DNA of 64,000 nt from Phormidesmis priestleyi Ana (GTDB lineage Bacteria; Cyanobacteriota; Cyanobacteriia; Phormidesmidales; Phormidesmidaceae): the NCBI GenBank assembly GCA_001314865.1, contig LJZR01000022.1:20816-84815 (forward strand), read 5' to 3'. The position numbers and the translations under genes are program-made. Positions 51,442 through 60,186 of the stretch are shown piece after piece (position 1 is the stretch's first letter; every line of letters starts with the position of its first letter). Under the pieces are notes generated by a model that was not told the DNA's origin, did not search any database, and saw only the letters and a program-made list of their open reading frames with translations.

Positions 51442-51861
51442 TTAACGAGAAACAAAAAAGAGCCCACACAGACAAAGAATGATTCCAAACAAATTAACCG
51501 GCACAATTTTGTCTTGTAAAAACAAAACACCCACGGGCAGCAGCACCGTGCTAGCGGCTACATTAGATACCGTGCTAGCTAGGCCAATTTCCCAACCAGA
51601 ACGATAAACAAACATAAATCCAAGTTCAACCAAAATTACTGTAAATCCCAATCCTACAGCAGGCAGTAAAGCCTCTTTCACCGAAGATATTCCCATTTCG
51701 GGCACAGCTCGATAAATAGTGACGCTGATAATAGCTGCAATAACATAAGTAATAGACAGAATTTGAAACGGATGAACGGTAGCAGACTGATTTTTTTGAG
51801 CCAGGTTATACAACACTAGCCCCACTGTCGCCAACGTCATAGAGCTTGCAAAGGATGACAA
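51442..51861 (-). CDS. Half-size EamA/DMT-type membrane protein
   Basis: 139 aa with four membrane segments (MTLATVGLVLYNLAQ, ILSITYVIAAIISVTIY, LPAVGLGFTVILVELGFMFVY, LFGIILCLCGLFFV). The C-terminal part WEIGLASTVSNVAASTVLLPVGVLFLQDKI is like one EamA repeat. Full EamA transporters have two repeats; a single-repeat protein would have to dimerise, as EmrE-type SMR proteins do. Substrate unknown. The start is MSSFASSMTL. Confidence 0.75.
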   Translation of the reverse strand: MSSFASSMTLATVGLVLYNLAQKNQSATVHPFQILSITYVIAAIISVTIYRAVPEMGISSVKEALLPAVGLGFTVILVELGFMFVYRSGWEIGLASTVSNVAASTVLLPVGVLFLQDKIVPVNLFGIILCLCGLFFVSR

Positions 51862-51945
51862 CGGAAAAACCTCTTAATATAGTGAACTCATAGCAAAAGC
51901 TTGCATGGCCCAAAGTCAGATAGAAACAGACAAGATAGCGAAAAG

Positions 51946-53673
51946 TTAGACAGGTGCAGACAAATATAATTGCCCTGTTGTTGTTTTTAAATGCGGTGGT
52001 TTAGTGGCCATCACAACAGGTTGTGCCGCCGCCGCTACCGTTGCCACAATAGGAATTTGAATAGTGAACCGTGTGCCCTCACCCGGCGTTGATATCACCG
52101 ACAGCTCGCCATCGTGCTTTTGAGTGATTACCGTGTGGCTGATAGAAAGCCCCATGCCGGTTCCTCTCCCGACTGGCTTAGTGGTGTAAAAAGCGTCAAA
52201 AATTCGGGCTTGAACCTCTAAAGGCATGCCGAGTCCAGTGTCGGCAATCACGATTTTCACCCAGTTAGCACCTGCTCGCTCAACCAAAGCGGTTTGCAGC
52301 GTAATTTCGCCTCTGCTGCTTGGACTCCTCTGATTTGAGGCTGCTCGCTGCTCAGCCGCCTCATCTATTGCGTCAATTGCGTTAGCTAGCAAATTCATGA
52401 ACACCTGATTGAGCTGGCCCGGATAGCACTCTACTGGAGGGAGTGTTTGGTAGTCACGCTGAATGACGACCGCAGGTGTATCACTACTACTCTTTAAGCG
52501 ATGCTGCAAAATCATCAGCGTGCTCTCTAAGCCCTCGTGAATATCAACAGATTTTAGGCCCTGCTCATCCGACCTGGAAAAATTGCGCAGCGATAGCACA
52601 ATCTGTCGAATCCGTCGGGTGCCGACTCGCATAGATCCTAAAATATTGGGTAAATCTGTTTTGATAAAGTCCAGATCGGCCTGTTCAATCTCTGCTTCTA
52701 TTTCTGGTATGGGTTGAGGATAGTGGGTTTGATAGCTCGATACTAAAGCCAGTAAGCTTTGGGCATATTCGCTAATCGGATCTAAGTTAGCGTGAATGAA
52801 GTTAACCGGATTGTTGATTTCATGCGCAACTCCTGCGACCAGCTGGCCCAAGCTAGACATTTTTTCACTTTGTACCATCTGCACTTGGGCTTGCTGAAGC
52901 TCTTGCAAAGTTCTTTCTAATACAGCGGCTTTCTGTTGCAGTGCTATTTCAGAATGTTGGAGTTCCTGATGGCTAATTTCGACTTGATGCTTGGCTTGTC
53001 GCAAACCCTTTTCAGCCACTTTGCGGCGATGAATATACTGGTTAACCATGATTAACAGGGAAATCCAGGCTGCTGTCAAAATGCAAAAGCTGGCCCCGCT
53101 AAACATACTTGATAAGGCGAGTCCTTCTCCATATTCATTAAGGCTTTTTTCAATTTGTGCATTGAGTACCTTAGACCACTGCCTTAATCCGTTACCGTAT
53201 ATTTCTTTTTGGGCTTTGTAAGACTCACCAAATAGAACAATCAAAGCCTGTTTTGGCTGATTTTGGCTCACCAGTTCAAACGCCTTGCTTTCCATCTCAA
53301 TCAGCTTTAGGTTAGCTGTATTGATTTGGGCCGCCTGAAGCTCGTAAGTTTTTGGGGCTAGCTCAATGGCGCGATCAATGGCCTCTATTAGCATCGGTTC
53401 GTAGGCGTCGTAGCGCTTTTTCCAGGAGAGGTCGCCAGTCGTTGCCGACATCCGTGCTGACATGGTTAAAATTTCGTCGTAGTGGGTAATGTTCCCGCTG
53501 AGCCGCTGAAGCTCAAAGTCGGTGGTAATACCGTACCGAAATTCTTGAGATATTTTTGAGGTGTTTAAGCTACCGATGGCAACTAAAACAAGGCTACTTA
53601 CGACCGCAACGGTTAGCACAGTCATTAGAAAATCATTCGATAGCTTGGTCAGTTTGAAAAAGAGAGATTTCAT
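51946..53673 (-). CDS. Membrane-bound sensor histidine kinase
   Basis: 575 aa. TM1 at about 14-36 and TM2 at about 188-212 bound a helical extracytoplasmic sensor domain of about 150 residues. A coiled coil follows (about 215-275). The HisKA H-box is QLVAGVAHEINNPVNF with phospho-acceptor His284. The HATPase domain shows NLLANAIDAIDE (N-box), IADTGLGMPLE (G1), FDAFYTTKP (F) and GRGTGMGLSIS (G2). No response-regulator gene is adjacent, so this is an orphan kinase. The C-terminus has an alanine-rich tail (VATVAAAAQPVVM). Confidence 0.93.
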   Translation of the reverse strand: MKSLFFKLTKLSNDFLMTVLTVAVVSSLVLVAIGSLNTSKISQEFRYGITTDFELQRLSGNITHYDEILTMSARMSATTGDLSWKKRYDAYEPMLIEAIDRAIELAPKTYELQAAQINTANLKLIEMESKAFELVSQNQPKQALIVLFGESYKAQKEIYGNGLRQWSKVLNAQIEKSLNEYGEGLALSSMFSGASFCILTAAWISLLIMVNQYIHRRKVAEKGLRQAKHQVEISHQELQHSEIALQQKAAVLERTLQELQQAQVQMVQSEKMSSLGQLVAGVAHEINNPVNFIHANLDPISEYAQSLLALVSSYQTHYPQPIPEIEAEIEQADLDFIKTDLPNILGSMRVGTRRIRQIVLSLRNFSRSDEQGLKSVDIHEGLESTLMILQHRLKSSSDTPAVVIQRDYQTLPPVECYPGQLNQVFMNLLANAIDAIDEAAEQRAASNQRSPSSRGEITLQTALVERAGANWVKIVIADTGLGMPLEVQARIFDAFYTTKPVGRGTGMGLSISHTVITQKHDGELSVISTPGEGTRFTIQIPIVATVAAAAQPVVMATKPPHLKTTTGQLYLSAPV

Positions 53674-53832
53674 GAAATAACAAAGCTTAACGAACTGCTA
53701 TTTGTATGGTTCCCTACACAAATAACTGTACATACACTCGAAACTGCTCTTAGCTAGCCGTAAATCCATACATAGCACCTATATTTAAAGTGCCTATATC
53801 GAAGAACATGCTGAGAGGCTAGCAGCGAGAAT

Positions 53833-53892
53833 CCATTCCCAAATCCATTCCCAAATCCATTCCCGAATTCACTACCGAATTCACTACAGAGA
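53833..53892. repeat. 12-bp tandem repeat, about 5 copies, upstream of the 53937 gene
   Basis: ccattcccaaat drifting to tcactaccgaat. It lies in the 263-bp gap between the histidine-kinase start and the 53937 ATG. Confidence 0.85.
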
Positions 53893-53936
53893 CAAGGCCA
53901 AAATGCTAGTCTAATCAAGCTGCCATCTCTGCAATC

Positions 53937-54383
53937 ATGAGTGCCCATTCCTCTGCTGATTTTTCTGATAACTCTGCGATCGCTCGCCTTAAAGAAATAC
54001 GTCCCGAGCTGCTACGGCTGCACAAAGCCCTGCTAGACTCTGAGCGCATTGTGTACGAGCAAACCCACGGACGCATCGCCAATAGCGGTGAATTTTTCCG
54101 CCTGGTGATTAGCGACGATGCTTTTAGCTGGCTACGCCCGATTTCTCAGTTCATTGTGCAAATAGATGAACTGCTAGATTTGCGTAAAAAGGAAAAAATT
54201 GAACCGGAGAGCGCCGCTATCCTACTGGAAAAAGCTCGCCTGATGATTAAGCCCAATAAAAACTCTTTAACGCCACTGGGCGAAAACTATTTTCAGGCTA
54301 TTCAGCGCGACCCCACCATCGCCCTGATGCATGCCGATATTGCACAGAAGTTAAGACACCCAAACACGCTAGACGAAAGCTAA
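53937..54383 (+). CDS. Conserved hypothetical protein
   Basis: 148 aa, all helical and soluble, with no signal peptide. The N-terminus is Ser/Ala-rich; the body has a regular charged pattern (LKEIRPELLRLHKALLDSERIVYEQTHGR, FFRLVISDDAFSWLRPISQFIVQIDE). I recall similar uncharacterised proteins in cyanobacteria and other bacteria but no named family. The start ATG follows a repeat-rich gap. Confidence 0.7.
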   Translation: MSAHSSADFSDNSAIARLKEIRPELLRLHKALLDSERIVYEQTHGRIANSGEFFRLVISDDAFSWLRPISQFIVQIDELLDLRKKEKIEPESAAILLEKARLMIKPNKNSLTPLGENYFQAIQRDPTIALMHADIAQKLRHPNTLDES

Positions 54384-54575
54384 GCAATGAGCAAGCTTAT
54401 GGCATTTGAAAACATTTGAAAACGAATGTGTCGTTGAGCTGACGCTTTGTATCATTTTTGTGATAGGCAAGCGAGTTGCTGAGCACAGCTTTTAGGATAG
54501 TGAGCAAACGGCTGGCGTGGGGCTCGTTAACCCCACTCAGATAGGCCTATTGGCTGCGAGTTTGGCTTGCATCTT

Positions 54576-54926
54576 ATGATCGATATTATTCAGGTTGCCT
54601 TTGTGCTGGCTGCCAAGTTCATTGTTTGGATACGACCGGCCCTGCCGCTGATTTGTGCGGCATTTGCCTGGTTGATTACGGCGATGTTGGTGCTCAATAT
54701 TGTCAGCATGGTGCGTCAGGGTGCGGCTAATGTTCGGAAAATGCACCGTATTCCCTGTGCAGGCTGCCTCTATGCTACCGAGAGCTATCGTCTCAAATGC
54801 TCGGTACGCCCAGTTGAGGCTTTTTCTGAAGCCGCTATTGGCTGTCAAGATTTTGCGGTTCGGATGAGCGCTGAAGTTCCTTTACAGGCGGCGAACGACT
54901 GTGGAGTGCATATTTCTAACTGCTGA
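54576..54926 (+). CDS. Small cyanobacterial membrane protein with cysteine motifs
   Basis: 116 aa from the ATG at 54576 (MIDIIQVAFVLAAKFIVW); a TTG three codons earlier is also open. Two membrane segments in the first 55 residues. A Cys-containing part follows (IPCAGCLYATESYRLKCSVRPVEA and AIGCQDF) with a CxxC plus two further Cys, a pattern suited to metal binding or a disulfide. I recall relatives in many cyanobacteria without a known function. Confidence 0.72.
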   Translation: MIDIIQVAFVLAAKFIVWIRPALPLICAAFAWLITAMLVLNIVSMVRQGAANVRKMHRIPCAGCLYATESYRLKCSVRPVEAFSEAAIGCQDFAVRMSAEVPLQAANDCGVHISNC

Positions 54927-55129
54927 GTTGAAAATGATACTGCGTTTCTCCGTGCCGTTGCGCTAGGTGCTTGCGTTACGCCGCTTTTATAGTGGTGGGC
55001 AGAAAGTTTATTCAAAATTGAAAATAGATTGCTGGAATAGGCTATATAACAATAAATGGTGCTCTATTACCATGGGCTAGTCTAGAAAGACATCTTTTTG
55101 TGGAGCGTATTTTTGGCAAAACTAGCCTG

Positions 55130-55163
55130 CTATAGGCAGAAACTATAGGCAGAAATTATAGAC
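55130..55163 (+). repeat. 13-bp duplication abutting a start codon
   Basis: ctataggcagaaa twice, then ttatagac directly before the ATG at 55164. No Shine-Dalgarno sequence is visible in the unit. Confidence 0.85.
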
Positions 55164-56087
55164 ATGTTCTCAATTTTTATCTTGACTCACAATGAGGAGT
55201 TAGATATTGCTGCCTGTATAGAATCCGCTGCGCTTTCAGATGATGTGATTGTGGTGGACTCGTTTAGTAGCGATCGCACCCCTGAAATCGCTCGTGACAT
55301 GGCCGAGCGCTATCCTCAGGTACGGTTTATTCAGCATGCCTTTGTGAGCCATGGTCAGCAGCGCACCTGGATGCTGCGTAACATTCCGACCCGGCACCAT
55401 TGGTCATACATTTTAGAAGCCGACGAACGCATGACGCCCGCTCTTTTTGCTGAATGCGAGGTTGCGGCTCAGTCAGGCGAGCATGTGGGCTACTATGCTG
55501 CCGAGCGTGTCATGTTCATGGACAAATGGATTAAGCACAGTACACAGTATCCCCGCTATCAGCTCAGGCTGTTAGATAAAGCGCATGTTTGGTTCGATGA
55601 CTATGGCCATACTGAGCGTGAAGTCGTGAACGGTACGCATGGCTTTTTGCAGGAGACCTATCCTCACTACACCTGCGGCAAAGGCTTTAGCCGATGGATA
55701 GAAAAGCACAATCGCTACTCTACCGATGAAGCCAAAGAAACCGTCAAACAGCTTACCGATGGAAAAGTTAGCTGGCGAGCCTTACTCATGGGCAAAACTG
55801 AGGTAGAAAGGCGTCGCGCGCTCAAGGATTTGTCTTTGCGCATTCCAGGTCGCCCGATTGTTCGTTTTTTGTATATGTACTTTATTTTGGGCGGCATTTT
55901 AGATGGCCGAGCAGGCTTTACTTGGTGTGTGCTTCAAGCTTTTTATGAGTATTTGATTCTGCTCAAGGTGTGGGAAATTCGCCATTATCCAGAAGCGACA
56001 GCAACTAGCCTGACACTGCCAGGGCAGACAAAAGAACCAGAGCAAACAAAAGACGAGTCCAACACAAGTATTTCTAATGCTGTGTAG
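55164..56087 (+). CDS. Glycosyltransferase family 2 protein
   Basis: 307 aa. GT-A fold: N-terminal FSIFILTHNEELDIAACIES, the nucleotide-binding VVDSFSSDRTPEIA and the DxD-like acidic motif in YILEADERMT at about residue 91. The C-terminal half resembles the LPS beta-glycosyltransferase subgroup (HYTCGKGFSRWIEKHNRYS, then FLYMYFILGGILDGRAGFTWC). It probably transfers a sugar for envelope polysaccharide at the membrane. The 13-bp duplication ctataggcagaaa ends eight bases before its start. Confidence 0.87.
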   Translation: MFSIFILTHNEELDIAACIESAALSDDVIVVDSFSSDRTPEIARDMAERYPQVRFIQHAFVSHGQQRTWMLRNIPTRHHWSYILEADERMTPALFAECEVAAQSGEHVGYYAAERVMFMDKWIKHSTQYPRYQLRLLDKAHVWFDDYGHTEREVVNGTHGFLQETYPHYTCGKGFSRWIEKHNRYSTDEAKETVKQLTDGKVSWRALLMGKTEVERRRALKDLSLRIPGRPIVRFLYMYFILGGILDGRAGFTWCVLQAFYEYLILLKVWEIRHYPEATATSLTLPGQTKEPEQTKDESNTSISNAV

Positions 56088-56268
56088 TGAGCGCATTTTC
56101 TGGTGTGCGCGCTTAAAAAGAAATAACAGATTGTAAAGATACCTCCTTTGGAATATTCTGTATTGTCGTCTTAGGTAAGATGATGATTTTCAAGTGTTTT
56201 TCAGGACTGCTTTCATGACTGTTTTTGTCCATATTCTTTACATCTTCCGCGGAGCGAAACTCTAAAAT

Positions 56269-57768
56269 ATGTCTGCACCTAATATGCCTGCACAGCCTGC
56301 ACAGAACGGCGTGATGATGCAATTCTTCCATTGGTACAACGAACCAGACGGAAGTTTGTGGAATGAGTTGGCTCAGAAAGCGGCTGATTTGGCTGAAGTC
56401 GGTATTACCGCTGTATGGCTACCACCCGCCTATAAGGGGACTGCGGGTGGTTACGATGTGGGCTATGGCGTTTATGACATGTACGATTTAGGAGAGTTTG
56501 ACCAAAAAGGCTCTGTTAGAACCAAGTACGGCACCAAGGATGAATATATAGATGCGATCAAAGCGGCCAAGCAAGCGGGTGTTCAAGTGTATGCCGATGT
56601 GGTGCTAAATCACAAGCTAGGGGCCGATGCTGAAGAAGAGTTTCCGGCAACGCCTTATTCGCCCAGTAATCGCCATGAGCCGATTGGTGACATGGTGACC
56701 ATCAAAGCCTGGACTAACTTCACCTTTCCAGGGCGTCAAGGCAAGTACTCGGATCTAGAGTGGCACTGGTGGCACTTTAACGCAGTTGATTACAACGCTT
56801 ACGAGCAAGGCGAATTTGAGGCTGTTTATCTGTTTGAAGATAAACAGTTTGACCAAGCAGTAGACCTTGAAAAAGGCAGTTTTGACTATCTGATGGGTTG
56901 TGACTTAGATGTCAATCATCCAGAGGTCAGAGCAGACCTGATGCAGTGGGGTGAATGGTATGTTGATCTTACAGAGGTTGATGGCTTTCGATTTGATGCA
57001 GTTAAGCATGTGAAAGCAGGCTTTTTCCCCGACTGGCTTCAGCATGTGCGAAAGTATGCAGGCAAAAGACTGTTTGCAGTCGGAGAGTATTGGTCTTATG
57101 AAGTGGAAGCGCTGCATCATTTTATTAAAGTCACTGGCGGCGATGTCGCTTTGTTTGATGCACCTTTACACTACAATTTTTGTGAAGCGGGCAAAAGTGG
57201 CAACAGCTACGATATGCGCACCATTTTTGACAATAGCCTGGTTCAAGACCAGCCTGCTTTAGCTGTTACCTTGGTAGAAAATCATGACTCGCAACCTCTA
57301 CAGTCTTTAGAGTCAGTGGTAGAAGCTTGGTTTAAGCCGCTTGCCTATGCTCTTATTCTTTTACGCCAGGGCGGCTACCCGTGCATTTTTTATGCCGATT
57401 ACTACGGTGCTCATTACAAAGATACAAAAGCTGGTAACGAGTACGAGATTTTTTTAGACAGCCACCAGTGGATTATTGATAAGTTCTTAGAAGCGCGGCA
57501 AAAATACGCCTATGGTGATCAGTATGAGTATTTTTCTCATGCCAATGTGATCGGTTGGACAAGGCTAGGCACTGAGGAAAATTCGGGTGGGCTGGCTGTT
57601 GTTATGAGCAATGGTGATGCGGGCAATAATTGGATGCAGGTAGGACACCCCAACACCACTTATACAGATATTACTGAGCATATTGAAGAGACCATAACAA
57701 CAGATGATGGCGGATGGGCAGATTTTCGCTGCGAAGCTGGGTCGGTATCGGTGTGGGTGCCTAGCTAA
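56269..57768 (+). CDS. Alpha-amylase (GH13, cytoplasmic type)
   Basis: 499 aa with no signal peptide. GH13 barrel: NGVMMQFFHWYNEPDGSLW start (subfamily 5-like), ADVVLNHKLGADAEE, the Asp nucleophile in VDGFRFDAVKHV, the Glu acid/base in FAVGEYWSYE, and TLVENHDSQPLQ with the transition-state Asp. It hydrolyses internal alpha-1,4 bonds in glycogen or maltodextrins inside the cell. Fifth glucan-active enzyme in the window. Confidence 0.93.
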   Translation: MSAPNMPAQPAQNGVMMQFFHWYNEPDGSLWNELAQKAADLAEVGITAVWLPPAYKGTAGGYDVGYGVYDMYDLGEFDQKGSVRTKYGTKDEYIDAIKAAKQAGVQVYADVVLNHKLGADAEEEFPATPYSPSNRHEPIGDMVTIKAWTNFTFPGRQGKYSDLEWHWWHFNAVDYNAYEQGEFEAVYLFEDKQFDQAVDLEKGSFDYLMGCDLDVNHPEVRADLMQWGEWYVDLTEVDGFRFDAVKHVKAGFFPDWLQHVRKYAGKRLFAVGEYWSYEVEALHHFIKVTGGDVALFDAPLHYNFCEAGKSGNSYDMRTIFDNSLVQDQPALAVTLVENHDSQPLQSLESVVEAWFKPLAYALILLRQGGYPCIFYADYYGAHYKDTKAGNEYEIFLDSHQWIIDKFLEARQKYAYGDQYEYFSHANVIGWTRLGTEENSGGLAVVMSNGDAGNNWMQVGHPNTTYTDITEHIEETITTDDGGWADFRCEAGSVSVWVPS

Positions 57769-57812
57769 GTGTTTGATTGCATTGTTTCCAATTTTATTTA
57801 GAGGTACAACAA

Positions 57813-58205
57813 ATGAAAAATTCTGTGTTTGCATCTGTGTTTGTAACAGTGAAATCTTTTGCCCAAGCGATCGCACAAAATTTGGCTCACTGGTTTGTTG
57901 TTTGTTTAGTGGGTGTTGTTATGATGTGGAGTTTGCTTCCGCCTGCGGCATTGGCAGCGACCAATAACACCGTTCCTGTTGGAGAGCCCACTACCTCATT
58001 GTCGGCAGAGCGTTTGGAGCAAAAGCGAGCTGAGCGGCGTGAACTACAAAGTAGAGCATCAGAAGCTGCGGATACTGAAAAAGAAGCTGCTGGATCGATA
58101 GGTGAAGTTTTGACTAAGAAACTGAACTTGGATGAAATTGCTGAAGAAAACGTGCTTATAGATGAAGCTCAAGATATTTTGAATCTTGATGCTGATAGAA
58201 AATAA
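57813..58205 (+). CDS. Small exported protein, unknown function
   Basis: 130 aa from the ATG at 57813 (MKNSVFASVF); AGAGGT lies about 9 bases upstream, which favours this over a start 12 codons earlier. An internal hydrophobic segment (HWFVVCLVGVVMMWSLLPPAALAA) ends in an AxA-like cleavage site at about residue 48. The mature part is charged and helical (LEQKRAERRELQSRASEAADTEKEA). It follows the alpha-amylase gene by 44 bp, so the two may be co-transcribed, and ends at a strong terminator. Confidence 0.7.
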   Translation: MKNSVFASVFVTVKSFAQAIAQNLAHWFVVCLVGVVMMWSLLPPAALAATNNTVPVGEPTTSLSAERLEQKRAERRELQSRASEAADTEKEAAGSIGEVLTKKLNLDEIAEENVLIDEAQDILNLDADRK

Positions 58206-58235
58206 GCAGCGACTAAAAATAGGGATCAGCTCAAA

Positions 58236-58271
58236 AAAACTGCATTGGTTAAGACCAATGCAGTTTTTTTT
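58236..58271. terminator. Strong intrinsic terminator
   Basis: Stem CTGCATTGGT (58240-58249), loop TAAG, ACCAATGCAG (58254-58263), flanked by A-run and T-run (eight Ts). It ends the amylase-57813 unit 30 bp after the stop. Confidence 0.95.
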
Positions 58272-58272
58272 A

Positions 58273-58327
58273 ATTATCTGGCGATTATCTGGCGATTATC
58301 TGGCGATTATTTGGCGATTATTTGGCG
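58273..58327. repeat. 11-bp tandem repeat, 5 copies
   Basis: attatctggcg three times, then attatttggcg twice, directly after the terminator's T-run. Confidence 0.95.
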
Positions 58328-58470
58328 GTAGAGGATGGCGGCAAAGAATAGCTATATCACCAGCTCTGTTCAAATTGTCAGTGATCTGCTGACAGTAATT
58401 GGTTCATTTAATCTATTGTCATAAGAACGCCACAAAAAAATATTAATATTTTCCGGACGAAATATGATTT

Positions 58471-58484
58471 TGATACGAGTATCA
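58471..58484. promoter_or_regulatory. 14-bp palindrome, possible operator
   Basis: TGATAC, GA, GTATCA. Isolated in non-coding sequence; no regulator assigned. Confidence 0.35.
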
Positions 58485-58949
58485 TCTTGAATTCCGCTGA
58501 GGAGCTTTCATTCCTTATATGTAGAGGGTTTCAGAACTTAGCGGTAGGAGACAGTAGTAGGTGTATACATATTATTGCTAAGGAAGCTGTTAGCAATTTA
58601 TCAGGACGGTGCCTGTGTTGGCAGACGGTTTTTGGATGGAAATTTGAGTCGCGGCAGATGATGGCAGTGTTCGGATTGTTGCAGCTGAATACTGAGATGC
58701 TATTAGGCGATTATTTGGAGAAAATTCAACAGTGACTGACGCGGACGCAATACTAAGTCATAAATGTAAATGACTTAAGGTAGCTGTTTCTACACAAACG
58801 GTTGCCTAAGTCCGAAATAATACGGATACTGGTATAGACTTTTTGTCGGCTGATGTCAGGGATAATACTGAAGGTTTGCCTACTTGACTCTTTTCTAGAT
58901 GCGGGATAATACTGATGGAATCGTGCTTGAATAACCGAAACGCCATCGC

Positions 58950-59045
58950 TACTGAAGTAGCCCTCAGCTGAAGTCACCCTCAGCTGAAGTCACCCTTAGC
59001 TGAAGTCATCCTTAGCTGAAGTCATCCTTAGCTAAAGTAGCCCTA
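58950..59045. repeat. 16-bp tandem repeat, 6 copies
   Basis: agctgaagtcaccctc units with gradual drift. It lies about 130 bp upstream of the 59173 gene. Confidence 0.95.
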
Positions 59046-59172
59046 ACTATAAGTGCGATTAGCTCAGTATCAATTCAGTGGATATCCGGTAGATATTATT
59101 TTCGTTTAGCTTTTATTTCTCAATTTCTGTGGCGATCGCCTGTACCAGATTTGATTTAGTTGGTTTTATTGT

Positions 59173-60186
59173 GTGAGCAAACCTAGCATTATGAAAACAT
59201 TGAAGTCTCAAGATAGTCATTCAGCAGTGCTATCTAGCTGTTGGGAGGAAATTTTTCCTAAGGTAGATGCCTATGCAGTGCCTATTATTGTGGAAAGAAT
59301 TCAAGATTGGGTGGGGCAGCAGCCTGAGCTGACTAAAGTGCTGTGTGATTACGCTGTGCGCTATGCGCCCCATATGAAGGAGCGTGAGGCCGAAGATATT
59401 GTCGATTGGATTGTGAAGCAGGAGATTTTGGCTGACTGGCAAAGCAGCCGGGCGGCTGATCACTTGCGTACCATTGAGCGATCGCTCCTCAGCTACGACC
59501 GCAGAGACTCATTGCTACTGGCCTACCTACGCCTACTGCAAAAGGGAAAGGTGCCTTTAAACAACAGCCCTGAGCAGTCGGCTTTGCTGGCTTCTGGCTT
59601 GGCTGCTACCAAGCGCGGCAGGCTTACAATCGCTTGCTCTTTGTATGCAGAAGTTTTTAACGTGAACTGGGTAGAAGCGCAGCTGCCGGGGATCACCAAG
59701 CCGGTTGCGATTGTTTCTTCTACAGACTCTAGCAATCGTCCGTCACCAGTGGCGAAGTTGTATTCTAAGATCGCGATTGTGGCCTGTGGGTTGGCCGTAC
59801 TGGGCGCAGCGATTTCTTCTTATGTTAAGGAATCGGGCGGTGAAGCGCTGGCGACTGGCGATGGCTTTGTGGCCACTCAGGCGGTACTAAGTGAAGCCAG
59901 TACCCTCTCAACGCCCCTCTCAACGCCCAATGTTGCTAGCGCGGTGATGTCTGATAGAGCCCTGTTTGACAATGGCATTGAGCATGCCCAAAACAGTCGA
60001 TGGGTTTCAATGATGCGAGAGTTCTGTGATTTGCCTCAGGATTCTACTTATTTTGCACCGGCAGAAAAGCGGCTCGCGCAATGGTTGGCCTTGTATAAAG
60101 AGGACATTGAGATAGCGCGCGATATTGTGGTGAAAGAGAAAGGCGGATCTTGCGCGATCGCAAATATTAGAAACCCAGGCTATTAG
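59173..60186 (+). CDS. Membrane-anchored protein with an AAA-like-associated helical module
   Basis: 337 aa from a GTG; an ATG six codons later is possible. Residues about 20-165 resemble the C-terminal module that follows the AAA-like ATPase in many cyanobacterial proteins: ADHLRTIERSLLSYDRRDSLLLAYLRLLQKGKVPL, SGLAATKRGRLTIACSLYAEVFNVNWVEAQL. The ATPase itself is absent. One membrane segment at about 197-216 (KIAIVACGLAVLGAAISSYV) is followed by a Ser/Thr linker and an acidic C-terminal domain of about 80 residues. Could be a signalling adaptor. The stop overlaps the convergent amt stop by 4 bp. Confidence 0.72.
   Translation: MSKPSIMKTLKSQDSHSAVLSSCWEEIFPKVDAYAVPIIVERIQDWVGQQPELTKVLCDYAVRYAPHMKEREAEDIVDWIVKQEILADWQSSRAADHLRTIERSLLSYDRRDSLLLAYLRLLQKGKVPLNNSPEQSALLASGLAATKRGRLTIACSLYAEVFNVNWVEAQLPGITKPVAIVSSTDSSNRPSPVAKLYSKIAIVACGLAVLGAAISSYVKESGGEALATGDGFVATQAVLSEASTLSTPLSTPNVASAVMSDRALFDNGIEHAQNSRWVSMMREFCDLPQDSTYFAPAEKRLAQWLALYKEDIEIARDIVVKEKGGSCAIANIRNPGY

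Larger units (their letters stand above)
58206..59172. other. 967-bp gene-poor region
   Basis: Contents from left to right: the terminator, a 5 x 11-bp repeat (58273-58327), a palindrome TGATAC-GA-GTATCA (58471-58484), two unconvincing small frames (58487-58735 plus, 58753-58977 minus), and a 6 x 16-bp repeat (58950-59045). I see no domain or RNA family. It could be the remnant of a lost gene. Confidence 0.55.

Noticed and set aside
58487..58977. Two small frames (82 codons plus, 74 codons minus)
   Set aside because: TTG start or no ribosome-binding site, no recognisable motif and repeat-adjacent; kept only as part of the gene-poor region.
59054..59069. tRNA-like D-arm sequence (gcgattagctcagt)
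   Set aside because: No acceptor, anticodon or T arm can be folded around it.
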